From positions 124,001 through 188,000 of the forward strand of contig JANQRH010000026.1 in NCBI GenBank assembly GCA_028284625.1: a DNA stretch of 64,000 nt, in the 5' to 3' direction. The notes below the pieces were generated by a model that did no database searches, was not told where the DNA came from, and saw only the letters and a list, made by a program, of their open reading frames with translations. The stretch is from Afifellaceae bacterium (GTDB taxonomy: Bacteria > Pseudomonadota > Alphaproteobacteria > Rhizobiales > Afifellaceae). Below, one piece after another: positions 46,065 to 55,916 of the stretch; position 1 is the stretch's first letter, and each line of letters starts with the position of its first letter. A program made the translations under genes and the position numbers.

Positions 46065-47360
46065 GTGCCGATGGAATCGGAAGCTCTGAGATCATTGTGG
46101 TGGCACACCGCCGAGCCGCCGCCGCAAACGGCAAGGCTCGAGGGCGGCGTCGAAGCCGAGATCGCCATTGTCGGCGGCGGCTTCACTGGGCTGACCGCCG
46201 CGCTTCATCTGGCCGAGCGCGGCGTCAGCGTCGCGGTGCTGGAGGCCGATGTTCTTGGCGCGGGCGCCAGCGGCCTGAACGGTGGCTTCGTGGTCCCCAA
46301 TTTCGCCAAGGCCGATTCTGCTCAGGCGACGCGCCGGCTCGGCGAAGCGCGCGGCCGCGCGTTGCTTGAATTGGTGAGCCGCGGCGGAGAGCGCGTGTTC
46401 GAGACAGCCCGGACGCACAATATCGCCTGTGATGCTGTCGAGACCGGCTGGATGCAGCCGGCCCACAATGAAGCCGCCGCCGAGACCGCACGCGCCCGCG
46501 TCGATTTCTGGCGCTCGCTCGGCCGCCCGGTCGAGTATCTCTCAGGCGCGGAGGTCAAGCAGCGCACCGGCATGGCGCGCTATCACGGCGCGCTTTTTGA
46601 CGGCTCCGGCGGGACGATCCAGCCCTTGAGCTATCTCCGTGGGCTGGCGCGCGCCGCAATCAAGCACGGTGCAACGATCTATGAGGGCGCATCGGTCGCC
46701 TCGGCCGTCCGCCGGGGCGGTCGCTGGCGGCTCGATTGCGGTGGACCAGCGGTCACCGCCAAGACGGTGCTCCTTTGCACCAACGCGGCGATGTCCGGGC
46801 TCGGCCGGCGCCTGGCGCGCACCATCGTGCCGCTCCCGGTCTACCAGATCGCCACCGAACCGCTGCCGCCGGACACGATCGAGCGCATCGCGCCACAGCG
46901 CATTCCCGTGTCCGACATGCGCGGCAATCTCTTCACCTACCGTCTCGACCGCGACGACCGCCTCATCAGCGGCGGGATGTCGCTCGTGCCGCTTGGTGCG
47001 CACGAACGCGTGGGGCAGGCGGTCGCCGAACGGCTGGCGCGCGAGCTGAAGCTCTCCGACGTGCCGCGCGTGGACTATGTCTGGCGCGGCGTGGCGGCCA
47101 TGACCACCGACTTCCTGCCGCGTCTCATCGAATTCGGGCCGGGCTTCATCGGCGCAATCGGCTGCAACGGGCGCGGCATCGCCATGACGACCATGCTGGG
47201 TGAGGTGCTCGCCGACGCGGCCACCGGAACGGCGCTCAGCGAGCTGCCGGTGCCGACCGCCTCGGCAACGGCGATCCCCCTGCGGCCGCTCGCCGGCCTG
47301 GCCGCCTCCGCCGCGCTCCTTCAGGCGCGCTGGCGGGACTGGCGCGCGGGCGCGGTGTAA
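46065..47360 (+). CDS. FAD-dependent oxidoreductase (DAO family)
   Basis: EIAIVGGGFTGLTAALHLAERGVSVAVLEADVLGAGASGLNGGFVVPNF...GPGFIGAIGCNGRGIAMTTMLGEVLAD. Confidence 0.92.
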   Translation: MPMESEALRSLWWHTAEPPPQTARLEGGVEAEIAIVGGGFTGLTAALHLAERGVSVAVLEADVLGAGASGLNGGFVVPNFAKADSAQATRRLGEARGRALLELVSRGGERVFETARTHNIACDAVETGWMQPAHNEAAAETARARVDFWRSLGRPVEYLSGAEVKQRTGMARYHGALFDGSGGTIQPLSYLRGLARAAIKHGATIYEGASVASAVRRGGRWRLDCGGPAVTAKTVLLCTNAAMSGLGRRLARTIVPLPVYQIATEPLPPDTIERIAPQRIPVSDMRGNLFTYRLDRDDRLISGGMSLVPLGAHERVGQAVAERLARELKLSDVPRVDYVWRGVAAMTTDFLPRLIEFGPGFIGAIGCNGRGIAMTTMLGEVLADAATGTALSELPVPTASATAIPLRPLAGLAASAALLQARWRDWRAGAV

Positions 47361-47367
47361 TCGGAGC

Positions 47368-48225
47368 TCAGCCCAATCCCATCTGCCGGCGCACCGCGCG
47401 ATTGAGCGGCGCGTCCGGATTGGCGAACGCGTCAAGCACCACGGTGATGTGGTTGGTGTCGGGCACGACGAACTGCTCCACATTGGTTCCGTCGTCACGG
47501 CACTGCTCGGCGAAATGCGCCGTCTGATCGATGAACACGCGGGTCTCGTCCGCGCCGACTGCGGCGATGAGCGGCGAACCGATATGCGGCCGGCGGCGGA
47601 GCGGGCTGAGCGTCGCCACGTCGTCGTCGGTAAAGGCCAGAAGGTCGTTTCGGAATGATGCGGCGACCGGCGCCAGATCGTAGAGCCCGCTGATGGCCGT
47701 GCCGCCCTTGATCACATCGGCGGGCAGCCCGGCATCGGCGAGCCGCGTCCGATCCATGATCTCAGCCACCAGATGTCCGCCGGCTGAATTGCCGGAGACG
47801 AAGATGCGCTCCGGATCGATACCGTGCGCCGCGCCGTGACGATGAACAAAGCCGACGGCCTTGAGGCAGGACTCGACGATGTGGCCGAGACGGACGTCCG
47901 GGATGAGCGGATAGTCGATGATGGCAACGGCCGCGCCGGACGGCACGAAGCCCGCCGCGACAAAAGAGAAGTCGCGCGCCGCCAGCGTGCTCCAGAAGCC
48001 GCCATGGATGAAAATCTGGACAGGCGCGGGCGCGTCACCTGCCGCCGGAAACAGGTTCAGCGTCTCGCTTTTGCGTTCGCCATAGGCGATATCGCGTGCC
48101 GCCTTGAAGCCGGCGTCAGCGGCCTTCGTCGCCTTGGCGCGGCGCTCAAACAGCGCCTCGACATCGGCGATGGAGTCCAGCCGGAACTGGGCGTCGAGCG
48201 CCTCTTGCTCGTCGTTAGCGGACAT
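47368..48225 (-). CDS. alpha/beta-hydrolase (arylformamidase/kynurenine formamidase-like)
   Basis: VQIFIHGGFWSTLAARDFSFVAAGFVPSGAAVAIIDYPLIPDVRLGHIVESC...VSGNSAGGHLVAEI; HGGFW and GxSxG motifs. Confidence 0.85.
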   Translation of the reverse strand: MSANDEQEALDAQFRLDSIADVEALFERRAKATKAADAGFKAARDIAYGERKSETLNLFPAAGDAPAPVQIFIHGGFWSTLAARDFSFVAAGFVPSGAAVAIIDYPLIPDVRLGHIVESCLKAVGFVHRHGAAHGIDPERIFVSGNSAGGHLVAEIMDRTRLADAGLPADVIKGGTAISGLYDLAPVAASFRNDLLAFTDDDVATLSPLRRRPHIGSPLIAAVGADETRVFIDQTAHFAEQCRDDGTNVEQFVVPDTNHITVVLDAFANPDAPLNRAVRRQMGLG

Positions 48226-48258
48226 GGGTCACAAGATGCTTGGGGCCACGTAGATGTT

Positions 48259-48478
48259 TGTCATCCCGGTTCGGCCGCAAGGCCGAGACCGGGACCCATA
48301 ATCTCCGAGGGCGCCAGCTGAGCAATGGTGCTCCGGCCGCATGACCGGTGGCTATGGGTCCCGGACTGGCGCTCGCGCGCCCTCCGGGATGACAATCGAA
48401 GGGACCTGGATCGTTTCATTGGTCACGCCACTTTGCGAAGCGTCATCCCGGCCAACGCCCTTCGGCCGGCCGGGACGA
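48259..48478. repeat. cluster of GTCATCCCGG-type palindromic intergenic repeats
   Basis: GTCATCCCGGTTCGGCC-GCAA-GGCCGAGACCGGGAC; GGGACCCATA / CTATGGGTCCCGG and CCGGGATGAC arms; GTCATCCCGGCC...GGCCGGCCGGGACGAC. Confidence 0.75.
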
Positions 48479-48498
48479 CATCGGTGAAGCGTCGTCTC

Positions 48499-49776
48499 CT
48501 AGCCGTCGATTTCGGTGAACAGCGCGTTCATGTCCTCAATCGTCAGCGTGTTCTCAACGCCAAGCTCGCCATCCTTGATGTTCCAGATGAGCGCAGCACC
48601 ATTGACGTCGCCATTGGCGTCGAAGATCACCGGACCTGTCGCGCCGACATAGCGGATCGGCTTGCCGTCCTTGATCAGCGCAACGGCTTTGGCGAATTCC
48701 TCCGGCCCGGTGCCGACGACCGTGCCATCCGGGTCCTGGATCATGCGTACAGAGTCGCGAATGGCCGGTCCGCTGAGATCCGGTGCGATGTTCATCGCAA
48801 GGCCGATCACCATCGCCGCATCGTATTGCGTCGCAATGCCCGGCCCATCGGCGCTGGCGTCATACTTCGCCTGAAACGCGTCGCGGAAGGCGTCGACCGT
48901 CGGGCCGCCCGCAGAAGCATTGTCCATACCGTAGGCGTTGTTCAGATATTGTCCGCCGACGGCCTCGACATAATCAGGGCTTCTCAGCGCGTTGTTGAGG
49001 ATAAAGTTCTGCGGGCCGCCAAGCGAGATCCACTCACGCGTCATCGTCGCGCCGTCCTGCGGGAAGGCCACGAAAAACACGGCGTCAGGATTGGCCGCCA
49101 GGCCGACATTCACTTCGGCGCGGTAGGAAGGCTGGTTCTCGTTGAAGGCAGCCTCTGCCACGATCTCACCGCCCAACTTTGCCGTGGCGGTCTTGAAATA
49201 TTCCACCATGCCGGTGCCGAAATCGGTGTTGACGTAGATGACCGCGATGCGCTTGTAGCCGCGGTCGGACGCCACCTTGGCGCTGGCATAGGCCTGCGTC
49301 TTCACCGTCGGCAGCGTGCGGAAGAAGTAGCCGCCGCTTTCGCCGCTCTCGGCAAGCGCCGTGAACGTAGCAGCAGTGGAGCAGCAGGTGATCTGCACGA
49401 CCTCGGACGGTGCGGTGACGGAGGTCAGGATCGGCAGGCTGACGCCGCTCGATACAGTGCCCGTCAGTGCGGAGACGCGCTCCACTTCTACGAGGAACTT
49501 CGCCGCGTCCACGCCGACGGTCGGCTGCCCCTGATCGTCGCGCAGCAGAAACTCAACCGGGCAGCCCTTGATGCCGCCGCCTTCGTTTATGTGCTCGAAT
49601 GCGAGCTGCGCGCTCTCAGCGATGCGCTCGCCGACCGCACCCATTGAGCCTGTCAACGGCAGGATACCGCCGACTTTCACCGGGCACTCCGCGTCCTGCG
49701 CGTACACCGCCGACGGCGCCATGATTGCCGCGGCGAGCGCAGTGCCGAGGGTCAATCCCAACAGATTTCTCATCAC
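48499..49776 (-). CDS. branched-chain amino acid-type ABC transporter substrate-binding protein
   Basis: MMRNLLGLTLGTALAAAIMAPSAVYAQDAECPVKVGGILPLTGSMGAVGERIAESAQLAFEHINEGGG... Confidence 0.93.
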   Translation of the reverse strand: MMRNLLGLTLGTALAAAIMAPSAVYAQDAECPVKVGGILPLTGSMGAVGERIAESAQLAFEHINEGGGIKGCPVEFLLRDDQGQPTVGVDAAKFLVEVERVSALTGTVSSGVSLPILTSVTAPSEVVQITCCSTAATFTALAESGESGGYFFRTLPTVKTQAYASAKVASDRGYKRIAVIYVNTDFGTGMVEYFKTATAKLGGEIVAEAAFNENQPSYRAEVNVGLAANPDAVFFVAFPQDGATMTREWISLGGPQNFILNNALRSPDYVEAVGGQYLNNAYGMDNASAGGPTVDAFRDAFQAKYDASADGPGIATQYDAAMVIGLAMNIAPDLSGPAIRDSVRMIQDPDGTVVGTGPEEFAKAVALIKDGKPIRYVGATGPVIFDANGDVNGAALIWNIKDGELGVENTLTIEDMNALFTEIDG

Positions 49777-49816
49777 ACCTCTCCCTCTTCCTTAAACTTC
49801 AGCGATTTTGGCATGT

Positions 49817-50761
49817 TTAGCCCACATGGCGCGAGACGACCGGCTCCTCGCCGATCAATCCGCGCGGCTTGAAGACCAGCATGACGACAAGCAGCAGGCC
49901 GATCAGGATGGATTGCGCGGCCGCACCCTGCGTTTGAAACTCCGGCGGCAGCACCTTGGACACCAGGACACCGCTGCCGCTCCACAGCCCCCAAACGATC
50001 AACGCGCCAAGCAACGCCCCGCGATTGTTGCCGCTCCCCCCGACGATCAGCATCGTCCATATCTGGAACGTCAGAATCGGCAGGAAGTCGAACGGGCTGA
50101 CAAAGCCGATGAAGCTTGCATGCAGCGCGCCTGCAAGCCCGATGATGACGGACCCAAGGACGAAGGCCTGCAGCCGAAAAAGCCGTGCGTCCTTGCCGAG
50201 CGCCACAGCCGCCGTTTCGTCTTCGCGGATAGCCCTCAACACCCGCCCCCATGGTGAGCGGACGACGCGCTCCAGCGCCCAATAGACCAGCACTGTCGCT
50301 GCCGCGACCAGCCCGAGAAAGAAGATGTTGTACGAGAGCTGGCCATCGAAGTAGCCGGCAAGCGGGCGCGGGATGGAGGTGAAGCCGAGGCTTCCTCCGG
50401 TCAGCGACTGCCAGTTCAGCGTGATGAGCTGAACCGTCACCGCAATTCCGAACGTGGCGATCGCCAGATAGTCGCCGCGGAGCCGCACCGTGGCGATCCC
50501 TACGATCAGCGCCGCCAGCGCTGCGGCCGCCATCGCGCCGAGGACACCGACCGGCCATGGCAATCCGAGGTTGGCGATCAACAAGGGATTGGGCGGTGCG
50601 GTGATGATGGCGTGCGTGTAGGCGCCGATGGCGTAGAACGCGACCACGCCAGCATTGAAGACGCCAGTGAAGCCCCATTGGAGATTGAGGCCGAGGCAGG
50701 CGATGCCGAAGATCAGCACGACGGTGAGGAAGAAGACGAGATAGGAGACGATGCCGATCAT
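49817..50761 (-). CDS. branched-chain amino acid-type ABC transporter permease (LivM-like)
   Basis: GLNLQWGFTGVFNAGVVAFYAIGAYTHAIITAPPNP...GRVLRAIREDETAAVALGKDARLFRLQAFVLGSVIIGLAGALHA. Confidence 0.93.
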   Translation of the reverse strand: MIGIVSYLVFFLTVVLIFGIACLGLNLQWGFTGVFNAGVVAFYAIGAYTHAIITAPPNPLLIANLGLPWPVGVLGAMAAAALAALIVGIATVRLRGDYLAIATFGIAVTVQLITLNWQSLTGGSLGFTSIPRPLAGYFDGQLSYNIFFLGLVAAATVLVYWALERVVRSPWGRVLRAIREDETAAVALGKDARLFRLQAFVLGSVIIGLAGALHASFIGFVSPFDFLPILTFQIWTMLIVGGSGNNRGALLGALIVWGLWSGSGVLVSKVLPPEFQTQGAAAQSILIGLLLVVMLVFKPRGLIGEEPVVSRHVG

Positions 50762-50764
50762 GGG

Positions 50765-51667
50765 TTAGTGCCTTTCCGGTGTGCCGAAAAGGCCATACGG
50801 CCGGATATAGAGGACAAGCATCAGAAGCAGGAACGGCATCGCAGTCTTGTAGCCGGCGGGCACCACCAGCACGGAGAGGTTCTCCGCCAATCCTACGAGC
50901 AGCCCGCCAATGACGGCGCCGAAGAGGCTGCCCGATCCGCCAAGGATGGCGGCAGCGAACACTGCCAAGAGGAGGTTGAAACCCATCTCCGGCCGCAGCT
51001 GTACGGTCAGGCCGAGAAACGTTCCTGCCATGGCGGCGAGCGCGCCGGCGATGAACCACGCAATGCGGATCATCTTGCGGATTTCCACGCCGCAGATGCC
51101 GGCAAGCGTCGGGCTTTCCGCCATCGCCCGCATCGCCATGCCGATCCGTGTCAGCCGCAGAACCAGATAGAAGAAGATGACGACCGCGAAGGTAAGGCCG
51201 AGCACGACGATCTGGTCCGGCATGACGCGCACATTCGGCAGGATCTCCACAGCGATCTGCAACTCGCGGCTATAATAGTGGACGTCGGGTCCCCAGATCA
51301 GCAGCACCAGGTTACGCAACACCAGCGCCACGCCGAAGCTTGCAAAGATCATCGTCAGGCGATGAGCGTTACGCGATCTCAGGCGATTGTAGACGATCGC
51401 ATCGATGAGGATGGCGGCGGAGCCGGCGACGATTGCCGCGATCAGTATAGCGACGAGGAACTGCCAGCCGAACGAGACCGGGCCGATCGGCACGCCGGCG
51501 GTGGCAACGGCCGTGAAGGTGAGGGCGCTATAGGCACCCAGCGTGAGGATGTCGCCATGGCCGAAATTGGCGAAGCGCAATATCTGCAAGCTCAGTGAGA
51601 TACCGATCGCGCCGAGCGCGATGATGGCGCCGGTCAGGATACCGTCGGCGATGGCCTGCCCGATCAT
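50765..51667 (-). CDS. branched-chain amino acid-type ABC transporter permease (LivH-like)
   Basis: ILTGAIIALGAIGISLSLQILRFANFGHGDILTLGAYSAL...; GMAMRAMAESPTLAGICGVE. Confidence 0.93.
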   Translation of the reverse strand: MIGQAIADGILTGAIIALGAIGISLSLQILRFANFGHGDILTLGAYSALTFTAVATAGVPIGPVSFGWQFLVAILIAAIVAGSAAILIDAIVYNRLRSRNAHRLTMIFASFGVALVLRNLVLLIWGPDVHYYSRELQIAVEILPNVRVMPDQIVVLGLTFAVVIFFYLVLRLTRIGMAMRAMAESPTLAGICGVEIRKMIRIAWFIAGALAAMAGTFLGLTVQLRPEMGFNLLLAVFAAAILGGSGSLFGAVIGGLLVGLAENLSVLVVPAGYKTAMPFLLLMLVLYIRPYGLFGTPERH

Positions 51668-52410
51668 GCCGCCCCCGATGCCTTCGCTGCGCGTCTTCCC
51701 CCTAAAAACGCCTCGGCGATCGCCGGATCGTTTAAAAGCTCGTCGGGCGTCCCGGCAATGTAGTTCCGTCCCTCCGTCAGCACGTAGGCGCGATTGGAGA
51801 TGCGGATCGCCGCCTTGGCGTTCTGCTCCACCATCAGCACAGCCACGTTGAGCTCGGTGAGCCGCCTGAGATCGGCGAAGACATCGGCCACGACCTTGGG
51901 CGAAAGCCCGGCGGTCGGCTCATCCAGCATGATCGCCTTGGGATCGGTCATCAGCGCGCGCGCCACGGCGAGCATTTGGCGCTGCCCGCCGGAAAGCACC
52001 CGGCCCGCCGACGCCCGGCGTTCGGCAAGCACAGGGAAATGCTCGTAGGCGCGCTGCAGCCGTAGCCGCAAATCGGCGCGGGAGACGGTATGCGCCCCGA
52101 CGATTAGGTTCTCTTGGATGCTCAGATTGGTGAAGATGTTGCCGGTCTGCGGCACGAAGCCGACGCCGGATTTCACCATCTCATGCGCCGGATGTCCGGA
52201 CACATCGCGGCCGGCAAAAGTCACCGTACCGCTCTCAAAGACCACGAGCCCGGCGATGGCTTTCAGAAGCGTCGACTTCCCCGCTCCGTTCGGGCCGACG
52301 ATCGTCACGATCTCGCCCGGCGCCACATCGACGGACACGCCGTGCACGATCGGCAGGCCACGCACATAGCCGGCCACGATGTCGCGCGCGCTGAGAATAG
52401 GCTCGCTCAC
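51664..52410 (-). CDS. branched-chain amino acid-type ABC transporter ATP-binding protein (LivF-like)
   Basis: GPNGAGKSTLLKAIAGL, LSGGQRQMLAVARALMTDPKAIMLDEPTAGLSPKVV. Confidence 0.94.
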   Translation of the reverse strand: MSEPILSARDIVAGYVRGLPIVHGVSVDVAPGEIVTIVGPNGAGKSTLLKAIAGLVVFESGTVTFAGRDVSGHPAHEMVKSGVGFVPQTGNIFTNLSIQENLIVGAHTVSRADLRLRLQRAYEHFPVLAERRASAGRVLSGGQRQMLAVARALMTDPKAIMLDEPTAGLSPKVVADVFADLRRLTELNVAVLMVEQNAKAAIRISNRAYVLTEGRNYIAGTPDELLNDPAIAEAFLGGRRAAKASGAA

Positions 52411-53189
52411 GCGGCGACATCTCCCAGATAGGCGTCGACCACGCGCGGGTCGCTGCGCACGCCGTCTGCGTCACCCTCAAACAACACCCGCCCCTGCGCC
52501 ATGACAATGATGGGGCTGCAAATCTGCATCACCACATCCATGTTGTGCTCAATGATGAGGAAGGTGATGCCACGCGCGTTGAGCGCGATGATCTTCTCAA
52601 TCAAGGTCTCAAGAAGCGTCGGGTTCACGCCGGCGGCAGGCTCGTCGAGCAGGATCATGTGCGGCTCGATCATCAACACCCGAGCCAGTTCCAGAAGCTT
52701 CTGCTGGCCGCCGGAAAGCTGGCCGGCAATATCGTTCGCCTTGTCCGCCAAGCCGCAGAAGCCGAGCACCTCCATGCCGCGCTCACGCGCCCGCTTCTCC
52801 TGGTCGCGCACCGCGCCGAAGCGGATCCAGTTGTTCCAGAACTGCTCGCCCGCCTGGCCGATCGGCGCGAGCATGACGTTCTCCAGTACCGACATTTGCG
52901 GAAACGGTCGCGGTATTTGAAACGTGCGCGCCAGCCCGGAGCGAAAGATCGAATCCGGGCTCAGGCCGTCAACGCGCTGCTGCTTGAAGGCGATCGAACC
53001 GGCTTCCGGTTGCTGGCCGCCGGCGACGAGGTCAAAAAGCGTGCTTTTACCCGCCCCGTTCGGCCCGATGAGGCCGGTGATGGTCCCTTCCTCAACGGCA
53101 AGCGTCACGCCATCGACGGCGCGCAATTCGCCAAACGTGCGCACGACGTTGTTGATCTGAAGAAGAGGGGCCTGAGAAAGCGGTGCCAT
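52407..53189 (-). CDS. branched-chain amino acid-type ABC transporter ATP-binding protein (LivG-like)
   Basis: GPNGAGKSTLFDLVAGGQQPEAGSI, LSGGQQKLLELARVLMIEPHMILLDEPAAGVNPTL. Confidence 0.94.
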   Translation of the reverse strand: MAPLSQAPLLQINNVVRTFGELRAVDGVTLAVEEGTITGLIGPNGAGKSTLFDLVAGGQQPEAGSIAFKQQRVDGLSPDSIFRSGLARTFQIPRPFPQMSVLENVMLAPIGQAGEQFWNNWIRFGAVRDQEKRARERGMEVLGFCGLADKANDIAGQLSGGQQKLLELARVLMIEPHMILLDEPAAGVNPTLLETLIEKIIALNARGITFLIIEHNMDVVMQICSPIIVMAQGRVLFEGDADGVRSDPRVVDAYLGDVAA

Positions 53190-53220
53190 GTGGTGATAAG
53201 ACCATATGACGGCGAATGTG

Positions 53221-53240
53221 AAAAGCTTTAAGCTGAAAAT
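53221..53240 (+). promoter_or_regulatory. degenerate candidate operator, motif copy C
   Basis: AAAAGCTTTAAGCTGAAAAT, 16/20 identical to copy B, in the divergent liv operon / 53294 gene intergenic region. Confidence 0.3.
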
Positions 53241-53293
53241 ATATCACCTCGCAGCGCCGAAAACGCTGGAGAAACGGTGAGATTGGAGCGGAC

Positions 53294-53749
53294 ATGGCGG
53301 ACGGCCTGAGCCACATCACAACCAGGCATGCGCAGGTCTCGGCGGACGTTGCTTTTCGTTTTCTGTCTGATCCGACTGCAGTCGGGCGGTGGTCGCTCGG
53401 CTGCTTCGACACTACGCCGGTTGGTGATGACGGGCTCCACACGGGGCACTCGCTGATCGACGGCAATCAAGGCTGGTTCCGGATCGACGCTGATCCTGAG
53501 AGGCACGTGATCGACTACTTCGTCGGCACGCCCGACCGGCTCACGCGCCGCATAAGCGCGCGAATCATGGCGGGCGAGGTGCTCGGCTTTGATGAATCGT
53601 CGTGCCTGATCAGCCTGTGCGCCTGGCGGACGTCGGAGATGAGCGATCAGCGCTGGCGCGATCTCTGCGTTCTGCACGAAGCAGAGATCGTTCTCATCCA
53701 GGGGCAGGTGGAGCGCGCCGCAATGCGTGATGAGACCGAGGCGCGCTGA
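53294..53749 (+). CDS. hypothetical protein (SRPBCC-like)
   Basis: MADGLSHITTRHAQVSADVAFRFLSDPTAVGRWSLGCFDTTPVGDDGLHTGHSLIDGNQGWFRIDADPERHVIDYFVGTPDRLTRRI; START-like pattern only. Confidence 0.7.
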   Translation: MADGLSHITTRHAQVSADVAFRFLSDPTAVGRWSLGCFDTTPVGDDGLHTGHSLIDGNQGWFRIDADPERHVIDYFVGTPDRLTRRISARIMAGEVLGFDESSCLISLCAWRTSEMSDQRWRDLCVLHEAEIVLIQGQVERAAMRDETEAR

Positions 53750-53778
53750 ACAACTGGCGAAGCGAGCGAAGGGCGGCA

Positions 53779-55848
53779 ATGGATAAGGTTCTGAACGTCC
53801 GGCGACAGGACAGCATCGCCATCTTGGAAATCGACAGTCCGCCGGTGAACGCGCTGTCGCATGCCGTACGCGCCGCGCTGGTCGAGGCGCTCGATAGCGC
53901 TGATCACGATCCGGCGCTCGACGCCGCGATCATCGCCTGCGCCGGGCGCACCTTTGTCGCTGGCTCCGATATCCGCGAGTTCGGTAAGCCACGCCGGGCG
54001 CCGCTGCTGAGCGACGTGATCGATAGGCTGGATGCGATGTCGAAGCCGGTCGTCGCGGCGCTCTTCGGCACGACATTGGGCGGCGGGCTGGAGCTGGCGC
54101 TCGGCTGCCACTATCGCATTGCCGCATCCACGACACAGCTCGGTTTCCCTGAGGTGAAGCTCGGGCTGATCCCCGGGGCCGGCGGCACGCAGCGGCTCCC
54201 CCGTGCGGTGGGGCCGGAGACGGCGCTGACCATGATCGTCACAGGCGAGCCGATTGCCGCGGAAGCCGCATTCGCGCACGGTCTGGTCGATGAATTGGCG
54301 GACGGCGATCTGGAAGAGGCTGCGATCGCCCTGGCGCAACGTGTGGCGAAAGACAACACGCCAAGACGGCTTCGCGACGACACCGCGAAGCTTGCCGCCG
54401 ATGGCGACGATCGCGCGCGCTTCGACGCAACGGCACAGAACCTCACCAAACGGGCGCGCGGGCTGAAAGCGCCCCGTGCCTGCGTCGATTCAGTTCGCGG
54501 TGCGCTCGACCTCCCCTTCGATGAAGGGCTGGAGCATGAGCGTGCGATCTTCCGCGAACTCGTCGCTGGCGATCAGTCGAAGGCGCAGCGTTATGTCTTC
54601 TTCGCCGAGCGCGCCGCGGCCAAGGTGCCCGGCCTTGACGCCAAACCGCGGCGGGTGGCGCGCGTCGCAATCATCGGCGCCGGCACGATGGGCCGCGGTA
54701 TTGCCGTTGCGTTTGCCGATGCCGGCCTTGCCGTGACGCTGATTGAGACGGACGACGACGCGCTTCAGCGCGGCCTCGACGCTGTCGCGGCGATTTACGC
54801 CGGTGCCGCCCAGCGCGGCCGACTGACACCGGATGAAGCGGAGCGCAGGCGCGCGCGCATTGGCGGCGCTGTCGGCTTGAGCGAGGCGGCCGATGCCGAC
54901 CTTGTGGTCGAGGCGGTATTTGAGGATTTCGAGCTTAAGCGCGATGTCTTGTCAGAGCTTGCAGGGCTCACGCGACCCGATGCTGTGCTGGCGACCAACA
55001 CATCTTATCTCGACGTCGACGCGCTTGCCGCCGCCACCGATCGGCCGGAATCCGTTCTGGGGATGCACTTCTTCAGCCCGGCCAACGTCATGCGGCTCGT
55101 GGAGATCGTACGCGGTGCGAAGAGCGCTCCCGAGGTGCTGGCAACGGCGATCACCACCGCGCGCCGGCTCGGCAAGGCGCCGGTCGTCGTGGGCAACTGC
55201 AATGGCTTTGTTGGCAATCGCATGCTGCGGCGACGGAGTGCCGCCGCCGAGCAGGCGCTGCTCGCCGGCGCCCTGCCGCACGAGGTCGACGCCGCCATGG
55301 AGGCGTTCGGCTTTCCCATGGGTCCGTTCGCGGTGGCCGACCTTGCCGGCCTCGATATCGGCTGGCGTATGCGCAAGGCGCAGGGGCTGAAGGCCGCAAT
55401 CGCCGATGCGCTTTGCGAACAAGGCCGTTTCGGACAGAAGAGCGGCAAGGGCTACTTCCGTTACGAGCCCGGTTCGCGCAAACCGGAACGTGATGCGGAT
55501 GTGGAGGCGATCGTCGTTGAAGCCTCGCACCGCGCCGGCATCGCGCGCCGCGCGCTCTCAAGCGACGAGATCGTTGAGCGACTGCTCTTTCCGATGATCA
55601 ACGAAGGCGCACGCATCCTGGAGGAGGGGATCGCTGCCCGTCCCAGCGATATCGACGTGATCTGGGTCAACGGCTACGGCTGGCCGGTCTGGCGCGGTGG
55701 GCCGATCTACCACGCCGACGCGCTGGGGCTTGCGTCTGTCCGCGACAAGCTTGCGGCTATGGCCGAGGCCTCCGGTGACGAGGGCCTTGCGCCGGCGCGG
55801 CTCCTGGTCCGTCTGGCCGAAGAGGGACGGGGATTTGGATCTCTCTGA
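53779..55848 (+). CDS. bifunctional enoyl-CoA hydratase / 3-hydroxyacyl-CoA dehydrogenase (FadB/FadJ-like)
   Basis: N-terminal crotonase ...FGTTLGGGLELALGCHYRIAASTTQLGFPEVKLGLIPGAGGTQRLPR; central VAIIGAGTMGRGIAVAFADAGLAVTLIETD; HFFSPANVMRLVEIV. Confidence 0.94.
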   Translation: MDKVLNVRRQDSIAILEIDSPPVNALSHAVRAALVEALDSADHDPALDAAIIACAGRTFVAGSDIREFGKPRRAPLLSDVIDRLDAMSKPVVAALFGTTLGGGLELALGCHYRIAASTTQLGFPEVKLGLIPGAGGTQRLPRAVGPETALTMIVTGEPIAAEAAFAHGLVDELADGDLEEAAIALAQRVAKDNTPRRLRDDTAKLAADGDDRARFDATAQNLTKRARGLKAPRACVDSVRGALDLPFDEGLEHERAIFRELVAGDQSKAQRYVFFAERAAAKVPGLDAKPRRVARVAIIGAGTMGRGIAVAFADAGLAVTLIETDDDALQRGLDAVAAIYAGAAQRGRLTPDEAERRRARIGGAVGLSEAADADLVVEAVFEDFELKRDVLSELAGLTRPDAVLATNTSYLDVDALAAATDRPESVLGMHFFSPANVMRLVEIVRGAKSAPEVLATAITTARRLGKAPVVVGNCNGFVGNRMLRRRSAAAEQALLAGALPHEVDAAMEAFGFPMGPFAVADLAGLDIGWRMRKAQGLKAAIADALCEQGRFGQKSGKGYFRYEPGSRKPERDADVEAIVVEASHRAGIARRALSSDEIVERLLFPMINEGARILEEGIAARPSDIDVIWVNGYGWPVWRGGPIYHADALGLASVRDKLAAMAEASGDEGLAPARLLVRLAEEGRGFGSL

Positions 55849-55916
55849 CGCTTGCCTTTGAGCGTCCATCATGCGCTCCAACTTAGAAGACCCGCACACT
55901 CAGTAAGGAACACGTC

